DNA of 64,000 bases from an uncultured Eubacteriales bacterium (GTDB lineage: Bacteria > Bacillota > Clostridia > Oscillospirales > Acutalibacteraceae). The position numbers and the translations under genes are program-made. The DNA is taken from the NCBI GenBank assembly GCA_934436505.1, contig CAKSAP010000001.1:620001-684000 (forward strand), written 5' to 3'. Shown piece by piece: positions 10,201 through 18,036 of the stretch (positions are counted from its first letter, which is position 1; every line of letters begins with the position of its first letter). The notes under the pieces were generated by a model. The model was not told where the DNA came from and did no database searches. It worked only from the letters and a program-made list of their open reading frames with translations.

Positions 10201-10389
10201 GTGGTGCTTCACTTCTTTATAATGCGAAGCGTTGAGACCGATACGATGATGTTCGGCAGGCAGATTAAGTGGTACAGCTACATTTTCAGCATTGTGCTGA
10301 CTGTCGCTTTCACGATTTTGGTCAATGCCTTGATGTCGATAAAGCTGAGAAAAATCGATATGATAGAATCACTCAAGAGTACAGAATAA
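7240..10389 (+). CDS. FtsX-family ABC permease with a large coiled-coil extracellular domain
   Basis: 1049 residues. A first membrane helix lies near residue 20. An extracellular MacB_PCD-like domain spans about 50-260. A long heptad-rich coiled coil spans about 265-480 (runs such as QQLSDATAELNSAQAEIDSR). An FtsX domain with three helices lies at about 525-645. A second extracellular domain starts near 690 and the last FtsX domain occupies about 925-1045. The architecture fits an exporter or mechanotransmission complex, not a solute importer. The substrate cannot be read from sequence. It forms an operon with the ATPase upstream; the cyclophilin follows after 15 bases. Confidence 0.88.
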   Translation: MTKSLKKDFGREVKSSFARFLSIFLIVALGTAFFSGIKSATPAMKSSADKTYDSENMMDICVQGTLGVTAKDIVEILKIAGVADAEGAYSGDFLCSGHDSELVTTVLSLTDRINLVKVTEGRYPEKYNECIADKLFLEKSGYQIGDTIKLTMGTDDELSDTLATDEFTIVGVGNTSYYLSDDRGTASIGNGTVDAFLIIPKEAFTLTAFTKIFVTVNGASALNCFSGKYEKLVDSVASNINTIAETRCNVRYDEFKNESGELIDKAETRFEEKKQKAMKQLESAYQQLSDATAELNSAQAEIDSRKQEIEDAQELLDLQEGSLDENRQKVEEAKKTLATLRAQYKTTSAQLDQVSGAISNMEEELRKNAGNMTTEEYADAAFQVYSYKAMAQLYQGQLAALKSGIEQAEAQIATAEQILNGSPEAIAEAREKLAQGDEAVREAQNIVSDKKEQLDAATEEYNLSKEELVAEFDSAQAKLDKYKEKIATTEVPVWYVTDREAVASFASFESDAKGINAIGTVFPIIFFLVAALVSLTTMTRMVEERRTQIGMFKALGYSKEAIVSKYVLYAFIATLAGGLLGVVLGEALIPELVVRTYKIMYVNLTKIASFINIPYAVTAVVIAVLCTTGAALIACRRSLRENPASLMRPEAPKTGKKIFLEKFKGFWARLSFSQKAALRNLLRYKKRLYMTLFGVAGCMALLLVGFGIRDSVSSMTRNQFNKIWNYQGTITVDESLTRTERRHLLSEVQKVDGVDDYLQTFRTLTYANANGKQQNAYILVPQNVDFLSEYITLKTRIGHKQVNITDDGVIITEKLAKMLGVKEGDTISFKTEKDGNSTAETKVLAVVENYIYHYIYMTPTAYKNLFGDSAALNTLLLRSSAQDNSELSKQLLKIDGITSVTMNIDTQKQVDEAMKNLNIIVALMIISAGLLAVVVLYNLNNINITERRRELATLKVLGFYDGELERYVFRENIILTVIGMILGIIIGVVLHFFIMRSVETDTMMFGRQIKWYSYIFSIVLTVAFTILVNALMSIKLRKIDMIESLKSTE

Positions 10390-10404
10390 CAAAGGAGAAA
10401 TACA

Positions 10405-11004
10405 ATGTTAAAGCAGTTTACGGCAGTTAAAGAGGGCGAAACGGTTGCCACAATGAAAACAAATATGGGCGACATTAAAATTAAATTTTTCAAAGAGGAC
10501 GCACCCAAAGCGGTTGAAAACTTCCTCACTCACGCAAAGAACGGATATTATGACGGCTTGATTTTCCACCGTGTAATCAAGGATTTTATGATTCAGGGCG
10601 GAGATCCCAACGGCACGGGCACAGGCGGAGAGAGCATTTGGGGACATCCCTTTGAGGACGAATTCACCCCCGAGCTTCACAATTTCAGAGGTGCTCTTTG
10701 TATGGCTAACGCAGGTCCTTCGACAAATGGCAGTCAGTTCTTTATCGTTCAGGCGAAAGAGGTTTCCGACGATATGCTCGATCAGCTTCGTTGCGCAGAC
10801 GAGAGATATTTCCCCACAGAGTGTATTGAAATGTACGAAAAAGAGGGCGGCACACCGTGGCTCGACTATCATCACACCGTTTTCGGTCAGGTAATCGAGG
10901 GTATGGACGTTGTCGATAAAATCGCAGACGTCAAGGTTGACTACTTTGCAAACAAGCCGTCAAAGGACGTAGTTATTGAAAAAATCGAGCTTGAAACGGT
11001 ATAA
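10405..11004 (+). CDS. Peptidyl-prolyl cis-trans isomerase, cyclophilin type
   Basis: 199 residues. The cyclophilin core is clear: [39 protein letters not shown] and [17 protein letters not shown], including the catalytic Arg of FHR and the FFI segment. There is no signal peptide, so it acts in the cytoplasm on prolyl bonds during folding. A roughly 30-residue insertion (about 130-155, [20 protein letters not shown]) is found in clostridial versions. AAAGGAG precedes the ATG. It is probably cotranscribed with the ABC genes upstream and the amidohydrolase 9 bases downstream. Confidence 0.93.
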   Translation: MLKQFTAVKEGETVATMKTNMGDIKIKFFKEDAPKAVENFLTHAKNGYYDGLIFHRVIKDFMIQGGDPNGTGTGGESIWGHPFEDEFTPELHNFRGALCMANAGPSTNGSQFFIVQAKEVSDDMLDQLRCADERYFPTECIEMYEKEGGTPWLDYHHTVFGQVIEGMDVVDKIADVKVDYFANKPSKDVVIEKIELETV

Positions 11005-11013
11005 GAGGCACTT

Positions 11014-12318
11014 ATGTTATTTGAAAAAATCGGCGTAATCGATGAAAATTTCGATTACCAAAGCGATATGTATGTTTTAACGCAGGGCGACAGGATAACC
11101 TATGTCGGAAAAACAAGACCCGACGGCGACTTTTCTGATATTTACGACGGAAAAAACAAGGTTTTGCTGCCCGGCTTTGTCAACGCTCACACCCATTCGA
11201 CCATGACGCTTTTGAGGGGATATGCGGAGAATTTGCCGCTTGAGCGTTGGCTCAATGAAAAGGTTTTTCCGTTTGAGGACAGGCTGAATATTGACAGAGC
11301 CTATTACGGCACGCTGCTTTCGGCGGCAGAAATGCTCGCCTGCGGAACAACCTCGTTTTCCGATATGTACTTTTTCCAGGACGGAGTTATCAAGGCTGTC
11401 CGTGAAAGCGGAATGAAAATCAATTTCGGACGTTCGATTTCCTCCTTTTCCGACGAAAAAAGCTTCCTCGACAGCTACCGTGTTAAAGAGGCTCTCGACG
11501 GCGTAAGGCAGTACCATAACACCGAGAACGGCAGGATAAAAATCGATATGTCGCTTCATTCGGAATATACAAATATGCTTTCTATGATTGAGCAGTTCGG
11601 CGAGTTTGCAAGGGAAAACGACTTCGGACAGGTCAATCATATTCACGTTTCGGAGACAAGGGCGGAGCACGAGAATTGCATAAAGAAATACGGCAAAACT
11701 CCCACAAGGCTTTTCTATGATGCAGGCGTGCTTGAAAGACCGACGGTTTTCGCTCATTGCGTATATATTAGCGACGAGGACAGGGAGATTATCAAGGAAA
11801 ACGGCGTCAGCGTTGCACATTGTCCTGCAAGCAATTTGAAGCTCGGCAGCGGCGTTTGCGATACAAATACCTTACTTGAAAGCGGCATAAACGTTGCAAT
11901 CGGCACGGACTCCGCATCAAGTAACAACGGACTTGATATGCTCCGTGAAATGTACCTTGCGGCTATTCTTCCAAAGGGAATTACGGGCAGACCCGACGTT
12001 GTTTCGCCGAAAGCAGTGCTTAAAATGGCAACCTATAACGGTGCACAGGCACAGCAGAGGCTTGACACAGGACTTATCAAGGAGGGTTTCAAGGCTGATA
12101 TTACGGTAATTGATACCGATAAGCCGAATATGTACCCCTCGTTTGACGTTGTGAGCAACATTGTCTATTCAGCCGAAAAATCGGACGTCGTTTTGACTAT
12201 GGTTGACGGCAAGGTTTTATATAAAAACGGCGAATATACGACCGTTGATATTGAGAAGCTCGGCTACAAGGTAAATAAAATCGTGGCAGAGGTAGTCTCG
12301 GAGGTTCAAAATGGATAA
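11014..12318 (+). CDS. mtaD: Amidohydrolase, probable methylthioadenosine/S-adenosylhomocysteine deaminase
   Basis: 434 residues of the metal-dependent amidohydrolase superfamily. Visible motifs are HAHTHSTMTLLRGYAENLPLE cut short here as HAHTHSTMTLL (metal ligands), NHIHVSETRAEH, FAHCVYISDED and GTDSASSNN. These match the ATZ/TRZ group of MTA/SAH/adenosine deaminases. The predicted reaction is deamination of 5'-methylthioadenosine (and perhaps SAH) to the inosine derivative. Context strengthens the call: a 6-oxopurine nucleoside phosphorylase and MtnA follow, each overlapping by 8 bases. A guanine or other nucleobase deaminase is the main alternative. Confidence 0.82.
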   Translation: MLFEKIGVIDENFDYQSDMYVLTQGDRITYVGKTRPDGDFSDIYDGKNKVLLPGFVNAHTHSTMTLLRGYAENLPLERWLNEKVFPFEDRLNIDRAYYGTLLSAAEMLACGTTSFSDMYFFQDGVIKAVRESGMKINFGRSISSFSDEKSFLDSYRVKEALDGVRQYHNTENGRIKIDMSLHSEYTNMLSMIEQFGEFARENDFGQVNHIHVSETRAEHENCIKKYGKTPTRLFYDAGVLERPTVFAHCVYISDEDREIIKENGVSVAHCPASNLKLGSGVCDTNTLLESGINVAIGTDSASSNNGLDMLREMYLAAILPKGITGRPDVVSPKAVLKMATYNGAQAQQRLDTGLIKEGFKADITVIDTDKPNMYPSFDVVSNIVYSAEKSDVVLTMVDGKVLYKNGEYTTVDIEKLGYKVNKIVAEVVSEVQNG

Positions 12319-13129
12319 AATCGAAAAAATGCTTGATTTTCTTAAATCAAAAATCGATATTTCCCCCGAAACAGGCATAATTTTAGGCTCGGGACTCGGC
12401 TCGCTCGGCGAGAAAATCGAAAATCCCACCTATATTGACTATAAGGACATCGACGGTTTCCCCGTATCCACAGCACCCGGTCATAAGGGCAGGTTTATCG
12501 TGGGTACACTTTCGGGCAGACCCGTTATTTGTATGCAGGGCAGATTTCATTTCTACGAGGGCTACGATATGAAGGATATTGTGCTCCCCGTAAGGCTTAT
12601 GCACCTGCTCGGCGTTAAAAATTTGATTGTAACCAATGCCGCAGGCGGTATAAATAAGGAATTTAACGTCGGCGACCTTATGCTTATCAACGACCACATC
12701 AATTTTATGGGTACTAATGTGCTCATAGGCAAGAATGATGAACGTTTCGGCGTCAGATTTCCCGATATGAGCTACGCCTACAACCCCGATTTGCGTACAC
12801 TTGCGAAAAAATGCGCAGAGGCTGTCGGCGTTGAGGTCAAGGACGGCGTTTATATCGGCTGCACAGGTCCGTCATACGAAACTCCGGCTGAAATCAGAGC
12901 CTTTCGTGTTTTGGGTGCGGACGCTGTCGGAATGTCAACCGTTCCCGAGGTTATAGCGGCTAATCATTGTAAAATGCGTGTGCTTGCGTTTTCTCTTATT
13001 TCAAATATGGCTTCGGGTATTCTCGACCAACCGCTGACAGAAGAGGAAGTCCTCGAGGCAGGCAGGAAAAAGGCAGAGGAAATGCAAAAGCTAATTATGA
13101 AAATAATCGGAGAGCTGCCGAATGTTTGA
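12311..13129 (+). CDS. Purine nucleoside phosphorylase, trimeric class (probable methylthioinosine phosphorylase here)
   Basis: 272 residues of the PNP/MTAP family, with phosphate loop ILGSGLGSLGEKI, GRFHFYEGY, NAAGGINKEFNVGDLMLINDH, a YIGCTGPSYETPAE segment and FSLISNMASG. The Asn in the last motif is typical of 6-oxopurine PNPs rather than of 6-aminopurine-specific MTAP, where Asp is found. This fits a substrate such as inosine, guanosine or methylthioinosine. The start codon overlaps the deaminase stop (ATGGATAA), and mtnA overlaps its end. The most economical role is phosphorolysis of methylthioinosine to hypoxanthine and methylthioribose-1-phosphate. Confidence 0.88.
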   Translation: MDKIEKMLDFLKSKIDISPETGIILGSGLGSLGEKIENPTYIDYKDIDGFPVSTAPGHKGRFIVGTLSGRPVICMQGRFHFYEGYDMKDIVLPVRLMHLLGVKNLIVTNAAGGINKEFNVGDLMLINDHINFMGTNVLIGKNDERFGVRFPDMSYAYNPDLRTLAKKCAEAVGVEVKDGVYIGCTGPSYETPAEIRAFRVLGADAVGMSTVPEVIAANHCKMRVLAFSLISNMASGILDQPLTEEEVLEAGRKKAEEMQKLIMKIIGELPNV

Positions 13130-14162
13130 TTTACACGGCGAAACCGTCGCCTACGATACCGAAAACAATAAGCTTGTAATAATCGACCAAACAAAGCTGC
13201 CCAATGAGACGGTTATACTTTCGCTCGGCAAAAAAGAGGAGATTTACACCGCAATTAAGGAGTTGAAGCTGAGGGGAGCACCCTGTATCGGCGTTTCTGC
13301 GGCGATTGCATTGTCAGTTCTTGCAAACGAGAGCAAGCAAACCGACAAGAACAGCTTTATTTCGGAATTTTTGGAGAATTGCGAGTACCTTTTGTCCTCA
13401 AGACCCACCGCAGTCAACCTTTTTTGGGCTGCCGAGGAGATGAAAAAAGTGCTTTTCTCCTGTAAAGGCGAAAACCTTGACAACATCAAAAAAGCCTTAC
13501 AGGTCAAGGCTTTGCAGATACACAGTGACGACATTGAGTGTTGTAAACGAATCGGAGAGTACGGAGCGAGGCTCTTGGAAAATAAAAGTGCCGTTTTAAC
13601 TCATTGTAACGCAGGCAGACTCGCTTGCGTGAAGTACGGTACGGCTTTAGCGCCGATATATATCGCAAAAGAAAACGGTCATAGCCTAAAAGTCTATGCA
13701 GACGAAACACGTCCGCTTTTGCAGGGGGCAAGGCTTACATGCTATGAGCTCAATGAAGCAGGGATAGACACAACGCTTATCTGCGACAATATGGCTTCCT
13801 ACGTTATGAAAAACAGGCTTGTTGACGCCGTGCTTGTCGGTGCTGACAGGATTGCCGCAAACGGCGATACCGCAAACAAAATCGGCACTTCGGGCGTTGC
13901 GATTTTGGCAAAGCACTACGGGGTACCGTTCTATGTTTGTGCGCCCGTATCAACCTTTGACAAAAATACCCTTACGGGTAAGGACATAAAAATTGAAATG
14001 CGTTCGCCCGACGAAGTAACCGAAATGCACTATCAAAGGCGTATGGCACCCGACGGCGTTTCTGCGCTCAACCCTGCGTTCGACGTAACCGACGCCGATT
14101 TAATAACAGCATTTATTACAGACAAAGGCGTGTTCTCTGCCTGTGAAATAAATAAAATTTAA
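13122..14162 (+). CDS. mtnA: S-methyl-5-thioribose-1-phosphate isomerase
   Basis: 346 residues of the eIF2B-related MtnA family: LRGAPCIGVSAA, LTHCNAGRLACVKYGTAL (catalytic Cys region), YADETRPLLQGARLT and VGADRIAANGDTANKIGT (catalytic Asp). It interconverts methylthioribose-1-phosphate and methylthioribulose-1-phosphate in methionine salvage. A ribose-1,5-bisphosphate isomerase role is less likely at this length and with this context. Its start overlaps the PNP stop by 8 bases (ATGTTTGA). No mtnB, mtnC, mtnD or class II aldolase gene is seen in the window, so the later steps must be elsewhere or follow a shunt. Confidence 0.93.
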   Translation: MFDLHGETVAYDTENNKLVIIDQTKLPNETVILSLGKKEEIYTAIKELKLRGAPCIGVSAAIALSVLANESKQTDKNSFISEFLENCEYLLSSRPTAVNLFWAAEEMKKVLFSCKGENLDNIKKALQVKALQIHSDDIECCKRIGEYGARLLENKSAVLTHCNAGRLACVKYGTALAPIYIAKENGHSLKVYADETRPLLQGARLTCYELNEAGIDTTLICDNMASYVMKNRLVDAVLVGADRIAANGDTANKIGTSGVAILAKHYGVPFYVCAPVSTFDKNTLTGKDIKIEMRSPDEVTEMHYQRRMAPDGVSALNPAFDVTDADLITAFITDKGVFSACEINKI

Positions 14163-14181
14163 TAACCCGAGGGGGAAGCCA

Positions 14182-15690
14182 ATGGCAAAGTTAAAAGAAT
14201 TTTTAGACTCGAAAATCGTCAAAAAGGACGTGGGCGAGGAGACCTATCTCACATGGAGAGAAACGATTTCTTACGCTCTCGGCAGAGGCGCACAGGGTAT
14301 GTTTACCTCAATGACAGGCTCGAAATACCTCAACTACTTCTTGACAAACGTATTGTTTTCAAGGTTTTCAAACCCGATGGGAATTGCCTCGAAAATCAGA
14401 CTTTACTGCGGAATATTCGACGCTATCAATGACCCGATGATGGGCATTATTGTCGATAAGACACGTACTAAGGAAGGTCAGATGAGACCGTATATCCGCC
14501 GTGCTCCGTGGTTTATCGCCGCAGTAATGATTTTGTTCTTCGTGGGTATTCCCTCACAGATGCCCGATTGGATGTGCATTGCGTGGACAACCCTGCTTTT
14601 TGTAGGACTTGACGTTACATATACGGCGTTCGATATTCCTATGGGTGCATTGGCGTTTGCTATCACTCCGAACGGAATTGAACGAACAAAGCTTTACGGC
14701 GTGTCGTCTATCGTGCGTTCGGTTTCGGGTGTTTTGCCCGGTCTTTTCGTTGCGTGCGCAGGCTGGCTGCCTTACTTCAACACTCACACAGCAAAGGCTT
14801 ACCTTACGGGCGGCTGTGTTTCGGCAATCGGCATACTTGTATTCACACGCTTTACGTTTAAGAACACGACGGAGAGGACTGTTCATCACGAGGAGTCGCC
14901 GTCTGTTGCGGAGTGCTTTTCGCTTCTTTTCTCAAACAGACCGCTTCTTATGCTCTTCCTTGCAAACATTTTCTTCCTTATCGTAAAGGTAACAAATCAG
15001 GTTTCCTTCTACTTCGTAGCGGACCTTATGTTTACAACAAAATACAATGTTTTCATCGACATTATCACATTCCCGGGCTTCCTTATCGCAGGTGTCGGTG
15101 TTCCGAAGCTTGTTGAAAAGCTCGGCACAAAATCAGACCCGAGAAAGTTCTTCAGAGCTTGCTGTATCATAGCAATCGTGTTCCACGTTTTGTTCTATGT
15201 TACCTGCCGCAACGGCTATCTCGGCAAGGATGCAGGCGAAATAGTTTCGCTCCCGATAGGTATTCTCACGGTTATCTTCACGGGTCTTACCGCTGTTCCG
15301 CTTGAGTGTAAAAACCTTATGCAGAAGGAGATGGAGGCTGAGACCGTTGACTACGTTGAGTGGAAAACGGGCACAAGAGTTGAGGGCGTTATGCTTTCTC
15401 TTATGTCCTTTACGGGCAAGATTGAAAACTCTGTTTCATCTGCTATCGGACTCGCAATCCTTTCATACACGGGCTATATTTCTCACACAGAGGGCTCGAT
15501 GATACAGAATGCGGCAACGAACAAGGCGTTGTTCTTTATGACCACGCTTTTGCCTGCAATCGGCTATGCTCTTATGCTTATCCCGATGGCATTCTATAAT
15601 ATTTCGGGCAAGAGCCATCATATGATGATTGAGGAGCTCAAGGCAAGACACGAAAAGGAAGCTCTTAAAAAAGCAAATGCAAAGCAGTAA
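14182..15690 (+). CDS. MFS transporter, glycoside-pentoside-hexuronide (GPH) symporter type
   Basis: 502 residues with about 12 hydrophobic helices. The N-terminal WRETISYALGRGAQG segment, the ND(P)MMG(I)IVDKTRTKEG loop between helices 2 and 3, and the overall spacing match GPH cation symporters such as those for melibiose or uronides. It starts 19 bases after mtnA, with GAGGGGG ahead of the ATG. The placement suggests uptake or export of a pentose, nucleoside or salvage intermediate, but the substrate cannot be read from sequence. Confidence 0.85.
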   Translation: MAKLKEFLDSKIVKKDVGEETYLTWRETISYALGRGAQGMFTSMTGSKYLNYFLTNVLFSRFSNPMGIASKIRLYCGIFDAINDPMMGIIVDKTRTKEGQMRPYIRRAPWFIAAVMILFFVGIPSQMPDWMCIAWTTLLFVGLDVTYTAFDIPMGALAFAITPNGIERTKLYGVSSIVRSVSGVLPGLFVACAGWLPYFNTHTAKAYLTGGCVSAIGILVFTRFTFKNTTERTVHHEESPSVAECFSLLFSNRPLLMLFLANIFFLIVKVTNQVSFYFVADLMFTTKYNVFIDIITFPGFLIAGVGVPKLVEKLGTKSDPRKFFRACCIIAIVFHVLFYVTCRNGYLGKDAGEIVSLPIGILTVIFTGLTAVPLECKNLMQKEMEAETVDYVEWKTGTRVEGVMLSLMSFTGKIENSVSSAIGLAILSYTGYISHTEGSMIQNAATNKALFFMTTLLPAIGYALMLIPMAFYNISGKSHHMMIEELKARHEKEALKKANAKQ

Positions 15691-17098
15691 TAAAACAACG
15701 CTTACTTTCATTGCCGACACGCACCACTATTCCGAAACGCTCGGAACAAGCGGCGAGGCATATGAAAGGCGAAGCGGAACAGATCAGAAATGCTTGAGGG
15801 AAACGGGAGCGATTATCGACGCCGCACTCGAAGAGATTAAAGGGATAAATCCCGACGCTCTTATGATAATCGGCGATATATCCGACGACGGCGAAAAAGC
15901 AAGCCACCTTGAGATGATTGAAAAGCTTAATAAATTTTCCCAAAAAATACCCGTCTGCGTTACCCTTGCAACCCACGATTGGTGCTGTGACGGCAACGCA
16001 AGGCGGTATGTCGGCGACAGGGTCTACCACGACGTCGAGACTGTTACAAGCGAGGAATTGCACGAAATGTATTTCAACTTCGGACCGAACAGGGCGAAGG
16101 AGGAATATATAACCCACCTCGGAACCTCGTCGTATATTGTCGAGTTCCCGAACGACGTCGTGCTGTTTTCGCTTATTGACGATCAGGACGGCGAGGGCAA
16201 TTCCGGCTTTATGCCCGAGCACCTCGAATGGATAACGGACAGGATTAAAAAAGAGGCTGACAGCGGCAAATTGGTTATCGGTATGGAGCACCATCTGCTC
16301 TATCCGCATATTTCGCCGCTTATAACGGATAACGGCACCTGCTGCAAAAAGCACGAGATGTATATCGAAAAATTTGCCGAAGCGGGTATGCGCTTTCTGT
16401 TCGTCGGTCACAGCCATATTCAGCGTATAGATAAATATGTGTCTCCTACGGGCAAGGAGCTTTATGAGATAAACGTCGGCTCACTTGTAGGCTATCCTGC
16501 ACCCATTGTAACCCTGACGGCTGATGAGGACACGGTTAAAATCGAAACCCGAAAGCTCTCGGGCTTTACCTATAACGGCGAAAAATACACCTCACGCTAC
16601 TTTGAAATTCACGCACAAAATCTTGTCGGCAGAATGTTATCCTCAGCAAAAAGCTCCGATAAGGAGTTTTACATAAAGGATATGAGGGAGTACGGTATGG
16701 GCAGGAAAACGGCTCTCAAGCTGCGCCCCGTGCTAAAGGCTCTTGCGTGTACAGCCGATAAAATGTCCGTCAAGACTCTCGGCAAAATCATAAATGCCGT
16801 AACGCTCGGCACGACCTTTTCAAATTCCGACCTTGACGAATTGGCTGATAAGAGGATAATCGACATAGTAAACGAACAGCTTTTATCGGTGCTCGACGGC
16901 GCTTGCGTTAAGCACCCCGAGGGCTCGGCGTATTACAATGCGGTAACGGGCTTCGTCGGACTTCCCGACAGGGCGGTAAAGAGGCTTAAAATCAAGGACG
17001 AAAAAGTAAACAGGCTTACCTCCTCGCTCAACACGGCGATAAGGGAAATTCTGACGGGCGGCGATTTGGACAATGAAACGCTCACGGTAAAAAGATAA
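15677..17098 (+). CDS. Calcineurin-like metallophosphoesterase
   Basis: 473 residues from the preferred start. The dinuclear metal-site motifs are FIADTHHYSE (D-x-H), IGDISDDGE (GD), ATHDW (in place of GNH[DE]), GMEHHLLY and GHSHIQR (GHxH). The C-terminal 170 residues are helical and without known motifs. There is no signal peptide, so it is probably cytoplasmic. The start MQSSNKTTLTFIAD at 15677 puts the core at the usual distance from the N-terminus and overlaps the transporter stop by 14 bases; an in-frame start at 15629 is less likely. The substrate is unknown. A phosphodiesterase or nucleotidase serving the salvage operon is an inference. Confidence 0.82.
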   Translation: MQSSNKTTLTFIADTHHYSETLGTSGEAYERRSGTDQKCLRETGAIIDAALEEIKGINPDALMIIGDISDDGEKASHLEMIEKLNKFSQKIPVCVTLATHDWCCDGNARRYVGDRVYHDVETVTSEELHEMYFNFGPNRAKEEYITHLGTSSYIVEFPNDVVLFSLIDDQDGEGNSGFMPEHLEWITDRIKKEADSGKLVIGMEHHLLYPHISPLITDNGTCCKKHEMYIEKFAEAGMRFLFVGHSHIQRIDKYVSPTGKELYEINVGSLVGYPAPIVTLTADEDTVKIETRKLSGFTYNGEKYTSRYFEIHAQNLVGRMLSSAKSSDKEFYIKDMREYGMGRKTALKLRPVLKALACTADKMSVKTLGKIINAVTLGTTFSNSDLDELADKRIIDIVNEQLLSVLDGACVKHPEGSAYYNAVTGFVGLPDRAVKRLKIKDEKVNRLTSSLNTAIREILTGGDLDNETLTVKR

Positions 17099-17139
17099 TC
17101 GACACAATAACGGTAATTGACAATAATCAATGTGCAGGC

Positions 17140-17168
17140 TTGAAAAAGCACGGCGGCTTTGATATAAT
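17140..17168 (+). promoter_or_regulatory. Sigma-A promoter of the hemolysin-III-like gene
   Basis: TTGAAA (17140-17145), 17-base spacer, TATAAT (17163-17168), about 80 bases ahead of the coding region. It separates this gene from the salvage operon. Confidence 0.82.
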
Positions 17169-17251
17169 TGCAACTAAGGTAATTAAAAAGATAGGTAAGG
17201 GTAATTTAAGGCGTAACAGCCGAAAATTTGCAGAGAAAAAGGAGAATTACA

Positions 17252-17923
17252 ATGTCAAAGCTTGACTCAATTAAACTTGCAGATTACACCCGAACCGAGG
17301 ATTGGATAAACTCGATAAGCCATATGGTCGGAGGCGGACTTTCCGTTCTCGCAACCCTCCTGTGCATTTACAAGGCGTTTAAGGCTTGGTCGTGGCAGTA
17401 TCTTATAGCGGCTTTAATCTACGGACTTACAATGATTGCCATGTACACCTGCTCGGCGGTTTATCACGCACTTCGTCCCAACAACGGAAAAAAGGCAATG
17501 AGAATGGTTGACCATTCAATGATATACCTTATGATAGCCGGAACGATAACCCCGTTTGCGTGGCTCGTCATAATGCCCGTGAACTTTAAGGCAGGCGTAG
17601 CGGTCTTGGCTGTTGCGTGGGTAACGGTCATTATTGCAATGTTTATGACCTTCTTTTTGTTCAACACAACGAAAACAATTCAGATGATACTGTATCTTGC
17701 GCTCGGCTGGATGATTATCGTCTGCGTGAGGATACTCTGGAACTGCATTGACCACAGAGCAGTTTATTTGCTCGTTGCGGGCGGTATAGCTTATACGCTC
17801 GGTGCTATACTCTACGGTATCGGTGCGAAGAAAAAGTATTTCCACAGCGTGTTCCACTTCTTTGTGCTTGCAGGCTCGATACTTCATTTCTTCTCGTTGT
17901 TTTTATATGTGTTTGTAGCATAA
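17252..17923 (+). CDS. Hemolysin III / PAQR-family membrane protein
   Basis: 223 residues and seven hydrophobic helices. Conserved histidines of the PAQR/YqfA superfamily are visible: SISHMVGGGLS near the N-terminus, CSAVYHALRP and MVDHSMIYLMIAGT in the middle, FHSVFHFFVLAGSILHF at the end. These form the predicted zinc site. Despite the name, the bacterial role is mostly unknown (membrane homeostasis has been proposed). The start MSKLDSIKLADYT has AAAAAGGAG upstream. It is monocistronic, with its own promoter and terminator. Confidence 0.9.
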   Translation: MSKLDSIKLADYTRTEDWINSISHMVGGGLSVLATLLCIYKAFKAWSWQYLIAALIYGLTMIAMYTCSAVYHALRPNNGKKAMRMVDHSMIYLMIAGTITPFAWLVIMPVNFKAGVAVLAVAWVTVIIAMFMTFFLFNTTKTIQMILYLALGWMIIVCVRILWNCIDHRAVYLLVAGGIAYTLGAILYGIGAKKKYFHSVFHFFVLAGSILHFFSLFLYVFVA

Positions 17924-17945
17924 CGAATATTCAAAACAGTTTACA

Positions 17946-17977
17946 GGGCACATTCCCAAAAGGATGTGCCTTGTTTT
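17946..17977 (+). terminator. Terminator after the hemolysin-III-like gene
   Basis: GGCACATTCC and GGATGTGCC pair (one bulged T), followed by TTGTTTTTT. Confidence 0.8.
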
Positions 17978-17986
17978 TTATTGTTA

Positions 17987-18015
17987 TTGCAATAAGTGCC
18001 TGTTTGTAGTATAAT
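17987..18015 (+). promoter_or_regulatory. Sigma-A promoter of the GH25 gene
   Basis: TTGCAA (17987-17992), 17-base spacer, TATAAT (18010-18015), 21 bases ahead of the start codon. The -35 box has the same TTGCAA variant as the rimP and tRNA-Val promoters. Confidence 0.78.
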
Positions 18016-18036
18016 TTCAGCGTTGGAGTGTGGAAA

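Noticed and set aside
17212..17225. A 14-base word GGCGTAACAGCCGA shared with the metY leader (31748-31761)
   Set aside because: Matches of this length are expected by chance in 64 kb; no Cys codons or ribosome site are associated with it here.
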